Source of the DNA: Sulfurovum lithotrophicum
GTDB taxonomy: Bacteria; Campylobacterota; Campylobacteria; Campylobacterales; Sulfurovaceae
Direction: 5' to 3'
NCBI RefSeq assembly: GCF_000987835.1
Contig: NZ_CP011308.1
Span: 744,001 to 808,000 of the forward strand
Length of the DNA: 64,000 nucleotides
Under the pieces are notes generated by a model that had not been told where the DNA came from, made no database searches, and worked only from the letters and a program-made list of their open reading frames with translations. Made by a program: the position numbers and the translations under genes. Numbering within the stretch: the first letter of the stretch is position 1; every line of letters starts with the position of its first letter. Positions 54,401-62,357 of this stretch are shown here, piece after piece.

Positions 54401-54603
54401 GGGTAGGTACCCTGATCTTCGATGGTTTCCGGACTCTGTCCTTTCCATGTGACCTGGACGATTACCTGCGGAGGAGAAAGGTCGGGCAGAGCATCGAGAG
54501 GGGTGTTCCTCATGGACCAGATGGACCCCATTACGATGAAGAGGGCAGCCATCAGGACCAGAAAACGGTTCTTGACACTGAAGGAGATTAGTTTTTCAAT
54601 CAT
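51490..54603 (-). CDS. cusA: Heavy-metal RND efflux pump (CusA/CzcA family, copper/silver type)
   Basis: A 1037-residue inner-membrane proton-driven RND transporter with twelve expected membrane helices and large periplasmic loops. The N-terminal SVKNRFLVLMAALF and proton-relay helix GGIAIAIGAMVDASIVMIENAHK are intact. Met residues of the CusA substrate path seem kept: MYMPVTP, LGMIETI and RIDMLLSGIRTP, pointing to Cu(I)/Ag(I) rather than Zn/Co. Encoded after cusB in an operon with an outer-membrane channel, 8 bp from cusB. Confidence 0.92.
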   Translation of the reverse strand: MIEKLISFSVKNRFLVLMAALFIVMGSIWSMRNTPLDALPDLSPPQVIVQVTWKGQSPETIEDQGTYPLVSQFLAVSNIETVRGFSTYENALIYIIFKEGTDLYWARSRVLEQLASIQSQLPDDMEVTLGPDASGVGWAYEYALTSKTKNLEELRTLQDYYYKYALMGVDGVSEVATIGGFIPTYQVTVNNDALVQYNLSIKDVARTLKENNNDTGGRIIIQNGYEWMVQAKGYIKDLDEIRNLVITTKGGVPLTLGDIGRVEKVPAARRGMADLNGEGEVVGGIVMLRYGEDVYSALQRIKAKMKELKVEGVDVVTTYDRSELIGKAVNTLKSTLIEESIIVVIIIGLFLMHLRSSLIVLIVLPLTIGLTFLLMKLFGIGSNIMSLGGIAIAIGAMVDASIVMIENAHKAIHKEEKRRERDLTNKERIEAIVKASQVVGRPIFFALALVVVSFLPIFALSGQEGLLFTPLAFTKTFAMTAGALLAVTLVPVLMIYFVKGKIIPESKNPLNRFFIWLYHPILIYGLKFKYLVIAIAAGLLLLAVPLYQKLNWEFMPMLDEQTVMYMPVTPYGISIDQSKALTQKTDKIIKSFPEVATVFGKGGRANSATDPAPLGMIETIITFKPKDQWRPGMTTEKLMAEMDKALQVPGLVNSWTYPIRGRIDMLLSGIRTPLGIKLYGKDAKGLQEVALKIESTLRNLKSTQSVISDQASAGFFIDINIDTEALKRYGISKSVILEYTSAAIGGKKITTMYKGLERYPIALRFEEEERRNLDEIRNIQVKTPLGFVPLSTFAEVEYRQSASVIKSEMATPVTFIYITPQLGMSVVTYKEEAMKALKNLKLPAGYYIEWAGQSEYLASAMKKIKWIIPTVLLVILVLIYFALGEMVPTLIVFFTLPFALLGGFFYVDILGFNMSIAIIVGFLALLGVAAETAIVMIVYLQEAVEETEARLGDKFDLKHLNNAIYEGAVQRVRPKLMTVFAILAGLLPIMYTHGVGSEVMQRIAAPMIGGVVSSAVLSLLLIPIFYEMYEKHKLKKQ

Positions 54604-54611
54604 AGTGTGTC

Positions 54612-55814
54612 CTAATATATACTGTTGATCTGGGCATCTGAGTCCATCATGAAGAGTGCATTGTTTACAACGGATTCTCCTTCAGACAAGCCTTTTTTGA
54701 CGACGAAGTACTGGTTGTCGAGCGGTTCGAGTTCTATCTTGACTGGTTCATACTCTCCTTTGAATTCCGTGGCGATAAAGGCATACCACCTGCCGTCTTT
54801 TCTCAGTGCAGCAGTACGCGGGATCACCAGGTCGGTCTGTTTCTTGCCGGAAGCATGTACTTTGGCATACATACCGGGTTTAAGCTCTTCGTTTGGGTTG
54901 TCGACAACAAGGCGCAGTGTCGCTGTCGCCTCTTTGGGGTCGAGTCTTGGGTAGAGCAGGGTTTTTCTGGCTTTGAATACGGTTGGGATACCTTCTGCCT
55001 TTACAGTAAAGTGCTGAAGTGTGTTGAGCTTGGCGAGTTCTTTTTGAAAGAGTTTCGCTTCGAGCCAAACCTGTTCAAGGTTGACGATCTCAAAAAGCAT
55101 CGCCTGCTTCTTAAAACTTGATCCTTCATTGATCTTCTTGGAAAAGATCCAGCCTGACATCGGTGCGTAGATAGTCGTATAGAGATTGATCTTCCGTGTT
55201 GATCTGATCTGCTCGATCTCTTTATCACTTATGTTGAGCAGTCTGAGTTTCTCTCTGGCCCCTCTAAGCATACCTGGCGATGAGCGCTGTGCATTGAACT
55301 TGAGCGAATTCAGGTAGTCCTGCTTGGCTTTATAAACCTCCGGAGAATAGACTTTTGCAAGCGCATCTCCTTTTTTGACTTTTTTGTAGAGTGTGTCTGC
55401 AAACAGCGCTTCGACATAGCCTTCATACCAGGCCACGACATCGACCCTGCGTGAATCCTCCACGACGATATAGCCGTAGTTAACTTGCTCCTTTGCCGCT
55501 TTCAGACGTTTGACTTTCACGGTCCTGACATTAAAAAGCTGTTCGATGATACGTCGGTTCTTCTTCTCATGTGCCTTTTTGGGGTCAGGCTTCTTTGCCT
55601 GTGCTGCTTCTTTTTTCAGCATGGCAGTATGCTCTTCGGTTGTCATATCGGGCATCGCTTCCGATTTGGCCGGTTCAGGTTTTTTGGGAATAGCTTTTTG
55701 GGTTGCCTCTTTGCCTGTACTGCATTTTCCGGATTCACATTTCATCTCTGCCTGTGCCGAGATGGTGAAAAGTACAAGAGTAAGTATAAAGGTTTTGAAT
55801 ATTTTGTTTTCCAT
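54612..55814 (-). CDS. cusB: RND efflux adaptor (CusB-like) with N-terminal metal motif
   Basis: A 400-residue periplasmic adaptor linking the pump to the outer-membrane channel. Signal peptide cut near residue 22, followed at once by MKCESGKC. A long Lys/Glu/Ala-rich linker follows, then the lipoyl/barrel regions (VVAWYEGYVEALFADTLYKK, PMSGWIFSKKINEGSSF). CusB N-termini hold Met residues for Cu(I); here a Cys pair replaces them. Overlaps tolC by one base (TAATG). Confidence 0.87.
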   Translation of the reverse strand: MENKIFKTFILTLVLFTISAQAEMKCESGKCSTGKEATQKAIPKKPEPAKSEAMPDMTTEEHTAMLKKEAAQAKKPDPKKAHEKKNRRIIEQLFNVRTVKVKRLKAAKEQVNYGYIVVEDSRRVDVVAWYEGYVEALFADTLYKKVKKGDALAKVYSPEVYKAKQDYLNSLKFNAQRSSPGMLRGAREKLRLLNISDKEIEQIRSTRKINLYTTIYAPMSGWIFSKKINEGSSFKKQAMLFEIVNLEQVWLEAKLFQKELAKLNTLQHFTVKAEGIPTVFKARKTLLYPRLDPKEATATLRLVVDNPNEELKPGMYAKVHASGKKQTDLVIPRTAALRKDGRWYAFIATEFKGEYEPVKIELEPLDNQYFVVKKGLSEGESVVNNALFMMDSDAQINSIY

Positions 55815-57013
55815 TATTTTATGTTTCCTATCAGTGATTTGAGCTTGGCTACGCTTCTGAGATATTGCGCCTTGGCAACGATCCTTTCTTCATCGAGGTC
55901 GAGTTTCTGTTCCAGCAGATTGGTATAGGTAAAGAGGTCTTCACCGCTTTCAATGGAAGCTTCATTGAGTTCAAACATATGTTGAAGCTTGGGCATACTG
56001 TCGTTCTGAATGATCTGGTAGATGTGGTATGCCTCTTTCATCTGTGCATAGTTCACCCGTATTTCACTCTCAAGTGCTGCACGGTAATCCAGTGCCGCGC
56101 TTTTTGCTGCCAGGACTTCTTTGCGCGCCGCTTCCGTTTCAAGCTTTTCCGAACCGAGGATAGGCAGGGTGAACCCTACGGCGACGCTGGCATAGTCCTC
56201 ATACTCCTTACGGTTGAAATAGCCTACCTGAACGAAAGGGTCCGGGTTACTTTCGAGCTCTTTTATTCTTCGGTTGGCATCTGCCACTTTGATTTGTGAA
56301 AGGGTTTTATGATAGGCTGGATTGTGCTCAAGCTTTGAGAGGTAAAACCTTAGTGATCTCGGTTTTTTTAGATGCAGTCTGTCGGAAATAGATATGTTCT
56401 TCTTCTGTACCAGGTAGGCAAGTTTGGCTTCCTGGCTTTTCATCACCGCCTTGTATCTTTCACTCCGAATATGCAGTCGTGAGAGCATCAACTCCGCTGC
56501 CATACTGTTAGAGTGGCTCATGCTGTCTGTGGCGGTATAGGCATCATAGAGTGCAATGTTCTGTTTTGTAAGCTTTTTATATTGTCCGATGATACGGAGC
56601 CGTTCCCTGATCTCAAGAATGGTATAGGAGGTCGTTCGGATCTCCTCTGCCAGCTTGATCCTTGCAATGTCATAAGAATCCAGAATGACATTTTTCTGTG
56701 CACGTGTGAAATGCTCCCTTGCATCGATCTTGCCGAACCAGGGGAAACGCTGTTTCACATTGATCGCCTGATACTGCATGGGTTCGATGCCTCTGTTGGT
56801 CGGATCATCGAACTGGATATCGCTCATGTTGAGTAGCATCTCCGGGTTGGACCAGTTCCTGCTTTTCGCTATACGGTCATCCATCGCTGAGAGTAGATGT
56901 TGGATCGTCTGAAGAGAGGGGTGTTTTTTCAGTGAGTAATCTATAAGTTGGTTAATGCTCTGTGCCTGCAGCAGTGTAACTGCTATTGCAAGAATGAAGA
57001 GGAAAAGTCGCAT
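55814..57013 (-). CDS. TolC-family outer-membrane efflux protein
   Basis: A 399-residue outer-membrane factor: signal peptide (to about residue 17), two long coiled-coil repeats (IRTTSYTILEIRERLRIIGQ; AKLAYLVQKKNISIS) and the terminal AQYLRSVAKLKSLIG. First gene of the leftward cus operon; completes the trans-envelope channel. Diverges from the Rrf2 gene, with a palindrome in between. Confidence 0.88.
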   Translation of the reverse strand: MRLFLFILAIAVTLLQAQSINQLIDYSLKKHPSLQTIQHLLSAMDDRIAKSRNWSNPEMLLNMSDIQFDDPTNRGIEPMQYQAINVKQRFPWFGKIDAREHFTRAQKNVILDSYDIARIKLAEEIRTTSYTILEIRERLRIIGQYKKLTKQNIALYDAYTATDSMSHSNSMAAELMLSRLHIRSERYKAVMKSQEAKLAYLVQKKNISISDRLHLKKPRSLRFYLSKLEHNPAYHKTLSQIKVADANRRIKELESNPDPFVQVGYFNRKEYEDYASVAVGFTLPILGSEKLETEAARKEVLAAKSAALDYRAALESEIRVNYAQMKEAYHIYQIIQNDSMPKLQHMFELNEASIESGEDLFTYTNLLEQKLDLDEERIVAKAQYLRSVAKLKSLIGNIK

Positions 57014-57046
57014 GGTTCGTCCCTAAATTGTAGATAAACATATTTT

Positions 57047-57059
57047 ACATAAATTATGT
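57047..57059. promoter_or_regulatory. Palindrome ACATAA-A-TTATGT in the cus/Rrf2 divergent region
   Basis: A 13-bp perfect palindrome lies 34 bp upstream of the tolC start, in A+T-rich sequence. A possible operator for the cus operon, perhaps used by the divergent Rrf2 protein. The true binder is not known. Confidence 0.35.
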
Positions 57060-57176
57060 GCAAGAAGTGTGTATATGGTGTTTAAATTAAAATACAATGA
57101 GTTCTATAGATTTACTTTATATTAAAGATGTTTTAGGTTAAACTGTTCTTTTAATCCGAGTTTAAGGTGATCAGAT

Positions 57177-57590
57177 ATGACGGGAATTTCAACTAAGACG
57201 ATCTATGCTGTTGCGGCACTTCATGAACTAAGTCAGGTTCAGGATGATGCGCTGCTCAAGATCAAAGAGATTGCTGCACGTGCGAATGTTCCCCAGAATT
57301 TTCTGGAGCAGATACTGCTTGAACTCAAAAAACAGCATATTCTTGTCAGTATCAAAGGAGCCCATGGCGGCTACAGGCTTGCAAAGCAGCTTAAGGACAT
57401 CACACTGAAAGATATCGTAATGGCACTTGAGACCGATGCGCTCTCCGAAGTATGCAGGACGAATAACCCGGCACTGAAACTCTTCTGGGAAGATATCAGA
57501 GACGGGGTGGCGAACGTGTTCGATATTCCGCTTTCCGAATTGAAAAGCTATCAGCAAAAAGCCAACGATACACTTAATTACTCCATATAG
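57177..57590 (+). CDS. Rrf2-family transcriptional regulator (CymR-like)
   Basis: A 137-residue winged-helix regulator (IKEIAARANVPQNFLEQILL; SIKGAHGGYRLAKQ). It has one cysteine in the region where IscR carries three, so an Fe-S cluster is unlikely; this resembles CymR, which senses cysteine supply with a partner enzyme. The gene 9 bp downstream encodes a Cys/Met PLP enzyme, which supports a sulfur amino acid role. Confidence 0.88.
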   Translation: MTGISTKTIYAVAALHELSQVQDDALLKIKEIAARANVPQNFLEQILLELKKQHILVSIKGAHGGYRLAKQLKDITLKDIVMALETDALSEVCRTNNPALKLFWEDIRDGVANVFDIPLSELKSYQQKANDTLNYSI

Positions 57591-57599
57591 GAAAATGAG

Positions 57600-58853
57600 A
57601 TGACAAAAGATTTTAACTATTTCAATACACTTCTTGTCCAGAGTGTAGGTTCTAAAACAGGACCTATTGCTCCCACTATAATTCCTTCCGCTGCTTATGG
57701 TTATGCAGATGCACAGGAGGCAGAAGGAATATTCGCCGGAGAGGTGAACCTTCCGCTTTATGCGAGAGTAGGTAATCCGACCAATGCAAAACTTGAATCG
57801 ATCGTTGCAAAAATGGAAGGTGGAGTCGGTGCCATCGCTACTGCTTCAGGTATGGGTGCCATCTCCATGGTGACCACAGCTTTCCTGAAAGCAGGGGATG
57901 AAGTGCTCTGTATCGGTGGTTTTTTCGGAGGGACCTATACGTTGATCAATGAAACGATGAGGCGTTTCGGTATCGGTAACTCCTTTTGTGAGGTAGATGA
58001 TTTCCTTCAAATCGAAGAAACACTCAAACTCGGTATCAAGATGGTGATCATGGAGAGTGTGGGCAATCCGAGCCTCAGACTGCCTGATATTAAAAGGATT
58101 GCAGAACTGTGCAATACCTATGAGACACTTCTGATGGTAGACAATACAGCCACACCTCTTCTGATGCAGCCATTGGCACTGGGTGCGGACATCGTGGTGC
58201 ACTCTTCGACCAAAAACATGAGCGGACACTCGGCGTCGCTTGGTGGTGTTGCTGTCTTCAGAGCTGTGCAGGAAGAGAGTGACAAACTGCATCATAAAAA
58301 ATATGCGGACCTCCACAAAATCGTGAATAAAATGGGAAAGAAAGCCTTTATTCCTATCTGCAAGAAAAGGGCGATAAGGGACATGGGTATGACAGCCAAT
58401 GCCTTTGGGGCATTCCTGACGATGCTTGGACTTGAAACCCTTGCGCTCAGAATGGAACGTGTTAACGATTCCGTAGCAAAAATTGCCAAGATACTCGATG
58501 AAAAGCTTCCTGACGGTGTCAGTGTGAATCATCCAAGCCTGACTTCGAGTATGGATCATGAACGATATATGAAAGATTATGCACAGGGTTGCGGGCCTCT
58601 TTTGACACTGGACTGTGGTACGAAAGAAAAGGCCTTCACCTTGCTAAACGCTCTTCAAATGGTCATACAAACAGCGAATATCGGGGATAACAGAACACTT
58701 GCCCTTCATATGGCCAGTACGATCTACAGCGACTTTGATGAAGAAACTCGAAAGTCCCTTGGTGTACACGAAGGACTTATCCGTGTCTCCATTGGTCTGG
58801 AAGACCCTGAAGTGATCGCGGAAGACTTTCTTCAGGCAGCTGCTGCTCTTTAA
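57600..58853 (+). CDS. Cys/Met metabolism PLP-dependent enzyme
   Basis: A 417-residue member of the gamma-family PLP enzymes. The Schiff-base Lys is in HSSTKNMSGH (about residue 205). YARVGNPTNAKLESI and ATASGMGAISM are the family signatures. Could be O-acetylhomoserine sulfhydrylase, cystathionine gamma-synthase or methionine gamma-lyase; these cannot be told apart from sequence alone. Operon with the Rrf2 gene. Confidence 0.88.
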   Translation: MTKDFNYFNTLLVQSVGSKTGPIAPTIIPSAAYGYADAQEAEGIFAGEVNLPLYARVGNPTNAKLESIVAKMEGGVGAIATASGMGAISMVTTAFLKAGDEVLCIGGFFGGTYTLINETMRRFGIGNSFCEVDDFLQIEETLKLGIKMVIMESVGNPSLRLPDIKRIAELCNTYETLLMVDNTATPLLMQPLALGADIVVHSSTKNMSGHSASLGGVAVFRAVQEESDKLHHKKYADLHKIVNKMGKKAFIPICKKRAIRDMGMTANAFGAFLTMLGLETLALRMERVNDSVAKIAKILDEKLPDGVSVNHPSLTSSMDHERYMKDYAQGCGPLLTLDCGTKEKAFTLLNALQMVIQTANIGDNRTLALHMASTIYSDFDEETRKSLGVHEGLIRVSIGLEDPEVIAEDFLQAAAAL

Positions 58854-58865
58854 GGATACGATACA

Positions 58866-60071
58866 TTGTTACTTAAACTTGTGATCTTCATGTACTCTGT
58901 ATTTGTCCTGCTTCAGGCAGGGCATAAAGAAGACGCCTTACGATATCTCAATACGATCCGACAACATACAGGACTGATCGAACTCAGATCCAATACTGTA
59001 CTGGAAAAAGCGGCAAAGTCACATGCAAAATACCTTTTGTTCCAGCAGCAGTATGGTCATTATGAAAAAAAAGGGAGAAAAGGCTATACGGGAAGGACTC
59101 CTTCCGACAGAGTACTTCATGCGGGTTATCCTGCGAGAGATGTGATGGAAAATGTCTCTGTAAATGCCAAAAATACCCGGCAGTCCATCGATACGCTTTT
59201 CGCTGCGATCTATCACCGTTTTGTCTTTTTGAATTTTGACAAGAATGAAATAGGTATAGGTAGTGCTTATAGTAAAAAAAAGAGGAGGATCGTGTCAACA
59301 TTTGTCTATCTTCTGGGTTCCAGTGAAGTCTCCAAACTGTGCAAAGAAACTTTTTTTCTGCAAAACGGATTAACCTATATGAATGAACTGTGTAGAGACC
59401 CTGCCCATCTTGTACCGCAATATCTTTATGAGGAGAGGTGTGAGATGATCAGACGAAAGAATAGTGATTTGATTGTCTATCCTTACCCTGATGCCACAGG
59501 ATCACCTCCCGTTTTTTATACTGAACACCCACATCCTCTTCCTGGTTCCAAAGTGAGCGGATACCCAATATCGGTTCAGTTCAATCCTGCATATTACAAC
59601 AACATAAAATTGAAAAAATTCCGTCTTTTCAATGCAAAGGGGAAAGAGATAAAAAAACGGAAGATTCTCACATACAGTACTGATATCAACCAACGTTTTA
59701 CACCATTCCAGTTTGCTTTCATGCCTTTGAAAAGACTGGATTACGATCAGACTTACCAGGTAGAATTTGAAGCTATGGCAGATGAAAAGCGCATTCAAAA
59801 ACGTTGGGAGTTCAGGACAAAAGGATTTAAACAGAAACTGTACAGAATAACAAAAAGAAACACCACTGTGAACGTAAAAAAAGGGGAAAAGATCGTTCTT
59901 TTCTTTGAACCGCGGTCCAATCAAGATGTGCTGGAATGTATCAACTATACGGACAAACTGCATATCACCTGCCATGACCAGAATACGCTTTTAGTCACTG
60001 TACCCAAGAACAGATATTTTTCGGAGTACACTTTAAATGCAGGGGGAAGAAGTGTAACCCTTAAAGAATGA
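58866..60071 (+). CDS. Secreted CAP/SCP-domain protein
   Basis: A 401-residue exported protein. A TTG start follows AAGGA at 9 bases; the first 17 residues are a signal peptide. The CAP domain is at about 20-160 (ALRYLNTIRQHTGL, LEKAAKSHAKYL, and HRFVFLNFDKNEIGIG). The C-terminal 230 residues have beta-rich sequence with no recognised domain. Function unknown; periplasmic or surface. Confidence 0.75.
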   Translation: MLLKLVIFMYSVFVLLQAGHKEDALRYLNTIRQHTGLIELRSNTVLEKAAKSHAKYLLFQQQYGHYEKKGRKGYTGRTPSDRVLHAGYPARDVMENVSVNAKNTRQSIDTLFAAIYHRFVFLNFDKNEIGIGSAYSKKKRRIVSTFVYLLGSSEVSKLCKETFFLQNGLTYMNELCRDPAHLVPQYLYEERCEMIRRKNSDLIVYPYPDATGSPPVFYTEHPHPLPGSKVSGYPISVQFNPAYYNNIKLKKFRLFNAKGKEIKKRKILTYSTDINQRFTPFQFAFMPLKRLDYDQTYQVEFEAMADEKRIQKRWEFRTKGFKQKLYRITKRNTTVNVKKGEKIVLFFEPRSNQDVLECINYTDKLHITCHDQNTLLVTVPKNRYFSEYTLNAGGRSVTLKE

Positions 60072-60074
60072 TGC

Positions 60075-60962
60075 TTAGGTCTTTTCTTTGCCGGAGATCA
60101 GTTTTTCAAGCCTGATAATCTCTTTACCACCATCATAAAGAATGCTTTGATCAGGTGTCAAGTCTATCTTGGAAGATTTCCCCTCATACTCGAAAGAGGA
60201 GAGAATATGTTTGATCACATTGATACGGGCGTTTTTCTTAATGTCAGAATTGACAATGGTCCAGGGAGCAGCTTCGGTATGTGATGCCAGCAGCATAGCG
60301 TATTTTGCGATGGTATATTTGTCCCACAACTCCTGTGCTTTGATGTCTATGGGGGATATCTTGTAATTTTTGAGAGGATTGACCTGCCGCTCATGGAAGC
60401 GTTTTGCCTGCTCCTCTTTCGAAATGGTAAGATAGAACTTGATCAGGTGTGTACCGGAACCTACCTGCATCTCCTCATAAAAGGGCACTTCATGCAGAAA
60501 TCGGGCATGCTCTTCTTCCGTACAGAAGCCCATCACCGGTTCGACACCGGCACGGTTATACCAGCTACGGTCAAAGAGGGTGATCTCGCCTCCGCTGGGA
60601 AGATGGGTCGTATAGCGCTGGAAATACCATTGTGTTTTTTCAACATCGGAAGGAATGCCCAGAGCAACGACCCTGGCACCACGGGGATTGAGATGCTCCA
60701 TGATCCTTTTGATGGTTCCGCCTTTTCCGGCTGCATCACGTCCTTCAAAGATGATAAGAACTTTCAGACCTTTCTTTTTGACATGGTTCTGGAGTTTGAG
60801 TAGCTCCATTTGAAGCGTTTTCAACTCTTTTTCATAGTTGAGGGTACACTCTTTTTTCCAGACAGGCAGACGGGGCTCTTTCCCTTTGGTAACCCTTTCC
60901 TCTTCTTTTTCACACTTGCCAATGCATTTTTCGATAAATTTATTTTGTTTCTTTTTTCCCAT
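60075..60962 (-). CDS. ppk2: Polyphosphate kinase 2
   Basis: A 295-residue PPK2 family enzyme moving phosphate between polyphosphate and nucleotides. Walker A is FEGRDAAGKGGTIKR (about 72-86) and Walker B-like FDRSWYNRAGVEPVMGFC follows. The lid region KRFHERQVNPLKNYKISPID is intact. It ends 3 bp from the convergent CAP-protein gene. N-terminal 40 residues are Lys/Glu-rich. Confidence 0.94.
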   Translation of the reverse strand: MGKKKQNKFIEKCIGKCEKEEERVTKGKEPRLPVWKKECTLNYEKELKTLQMELLKLQNHVKKKGLKVLIIFEGRDAAGKGGTIKRIMEHLNPRGARVVALGIPSDVEKTQWYFQRYTTHLPSGGEITLFDRSWYNRAGVEPVMGFCTEEEHARFLHEVPFYEEMQVGSGTHLIKFYLTISKEEQAKRFHERQVNPLKNYKISPIDIKAQELWDKYTIAKYAMLLASHTEAAPWTIVNSDIKKNARINVIKHILSSFEYEGKSSKIDLTPDQSILYDGGKEIIRLEKLISGKEKT

Positions 60963-61069
60963 ACATGATATCCTTTTGCAAGTGATGTGACAGAGAGGTA
61001 ACCGACTGTCCTTTTAAATATTATACACTATTTATTTGTTGCAGGAGGGAAGGTATACCCGTGTCGGAG

Positions 61070-61417
61070 TTATTTTTTAAGATCGACCAGTACGGTATTG
61101 ATTCTGTCTATAACCTGTTTGATCGCTTCGGGGAAAGCATGTATCTGATCATGGGCATCGTGGACTGTTTTTCCAAGTTCGAGGTCATCGAAGAGGTGCA
61201 AATAGCTACTGAGCAGTTCACGTTTTTGGGCACATTCCCGACACATATGCAGATCTTCACAGATGGAATCATTGAGGTGTACATAGGTGTTTTCTGTAGC
61301 ATCGATCAGTGATTTGAGATATTTGGGATTGGACAGGTCTTCTAGTGTAAGGGTATCACCGACGATTATCCTTATCATTTCGAACTTCGCTTTTATCATT
61401 TTGATCTCATCAAGCAT
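61070..61417 (-). CDS. Helical hypothetical protein
   Basis: A 115-residue soluble acidic protein of helices (MLDEIKMIKAKFEMIRIIVG). A CxxC sequence is present (LHMCRECAQ). No family recognised. Shine-Dalgarno TTGGAGGAAAA precedes the start. Flanked by ppk2 and sppA, all leftward, but spacing on both sides argues against one operon. Confidence 0.6.
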   Translation of the reverse strand: MLDEIKMIKAKFEMIRIIVGDTLTLEDLSNPKYLKSLIDATENTYVHLNDSICEDLHMCRECAQKRELLSSYLHLFDDLELGKTVHDAHDQIHAFPEAIKQVIDRINTVLVDLKK

Positions 61418-61499
61418 ATTTTTCCTCCAATATAAAAAAATTAATTTATAGTATAACTATTTTATATGAAATAAAATTGATTTAGATCAAGACAAATGA

Positions 61500-62357
61500 T
61501 TAGAAAACCGTTGACTTCAAGCCGTAAAAGTAACTTTGCAGTTTCAGAATGCTTTTGCTGCTCAACTCTTCAAAGAAAGATTCCAGTTTATCTTTCTCTT
61601 TCCAGATCGGATTTTTGACCTTTGCCAATGAGGTGATCTCCTCTTTTGCACGGCTTTTTGTTGCGATCTCGTCGATGAGGCCAGTCTCCTTGGCTCTTTT
61701 GGAAGAGAAGATATGCGCATCGGCATAGGCTGATGAATTGTTCACATCCAGTCCCCTTGCCTTGGCTACATCCGAAACAAATAGCTCATAGGTATCTTTG
61801 GTCAGCCTTTCAAGCTCTTCTCTCTCTTTGGGGGTCCACTCTCTTGTCGGTGTCCCGGCCTCTTTATATTCTCCTGCTTTGACGACTTGCGTTCCTACAC
61901 CTACCTTTTCCATCAGTTCCCGAAGATTGGGTGCCTCCATGATCACACCGATGGAACCCACGATCGAACCGGGATTGGCGATGATCTTGTTGGCATAGAT
62001 AGAGGCATAGTAGCTTCCGCTTGCCATAATGCCGCTGGCATAGGCGATGACAGGTTTCTTTTCCTTGAGCTCTTTGATAGCATGGCAGATCTCGATAGAA
62101 GGAGGTACGGCGCCTCCGGGTGAGTTGACATTGAAAAGTACTCCTTTGATATCGTTATCTTTTTTTGCTTTGTCTATCTCTTTGAGGACCTTATCTGCAT
62201 CCATGATGGGACCGGTGAGCCTGATCTCCTGCAGGTTGGCAGGTTTCAGTTTCGATTCTGAAGTAGGCATGAAGACGATCAGCAGGATAAGCAGGAAAAG
62301 CATTCCCTTGAAGTGATCGCCGAGCCATTTGATGAAGTCGCTTAGATTTTTAAACAT
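61500..62357 (-). CDS. sppA: Signal peptide peptidase (SppA, short form)
   Basis: A 285-residue membrane-bound serine peptidase that clears signal peptides. N-terminal membrane anchor (about 18-30), then the S49 core. Catalytic Ser is in GIMASGSYYASIYA and the Lys in VVKAGEYKEAG. The length matches the short single-domain form. The start overlaps the preceding amidohydrolase gene by 8 bp. Confidence 0.92.
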   Translation of the reverse strand: MFKNLSDFIKWLGDHFKGMLFLLILLIVFMPTSESKLKPANLQEIRLTGPIMDADKVLKEIDKAKKDNDIKGVLFNVNSPGGAVPPSIEICHAIKELKEKKPVIAYASGIMASGSYYASIYANKIIANPGSIVGSIGVIMEAPNLRELMEKVGVGTQVVKAGEYKEAGTPTREWTPKEREELERLTKDTYELFVSDVAKARGLDVNNSSAYADAHIFSSKRAKETGLIDEIATKSRAKEEITSLAKVKNPIWKEKDKLESFFEELSSKSILKLQSYFYGLKSTVF

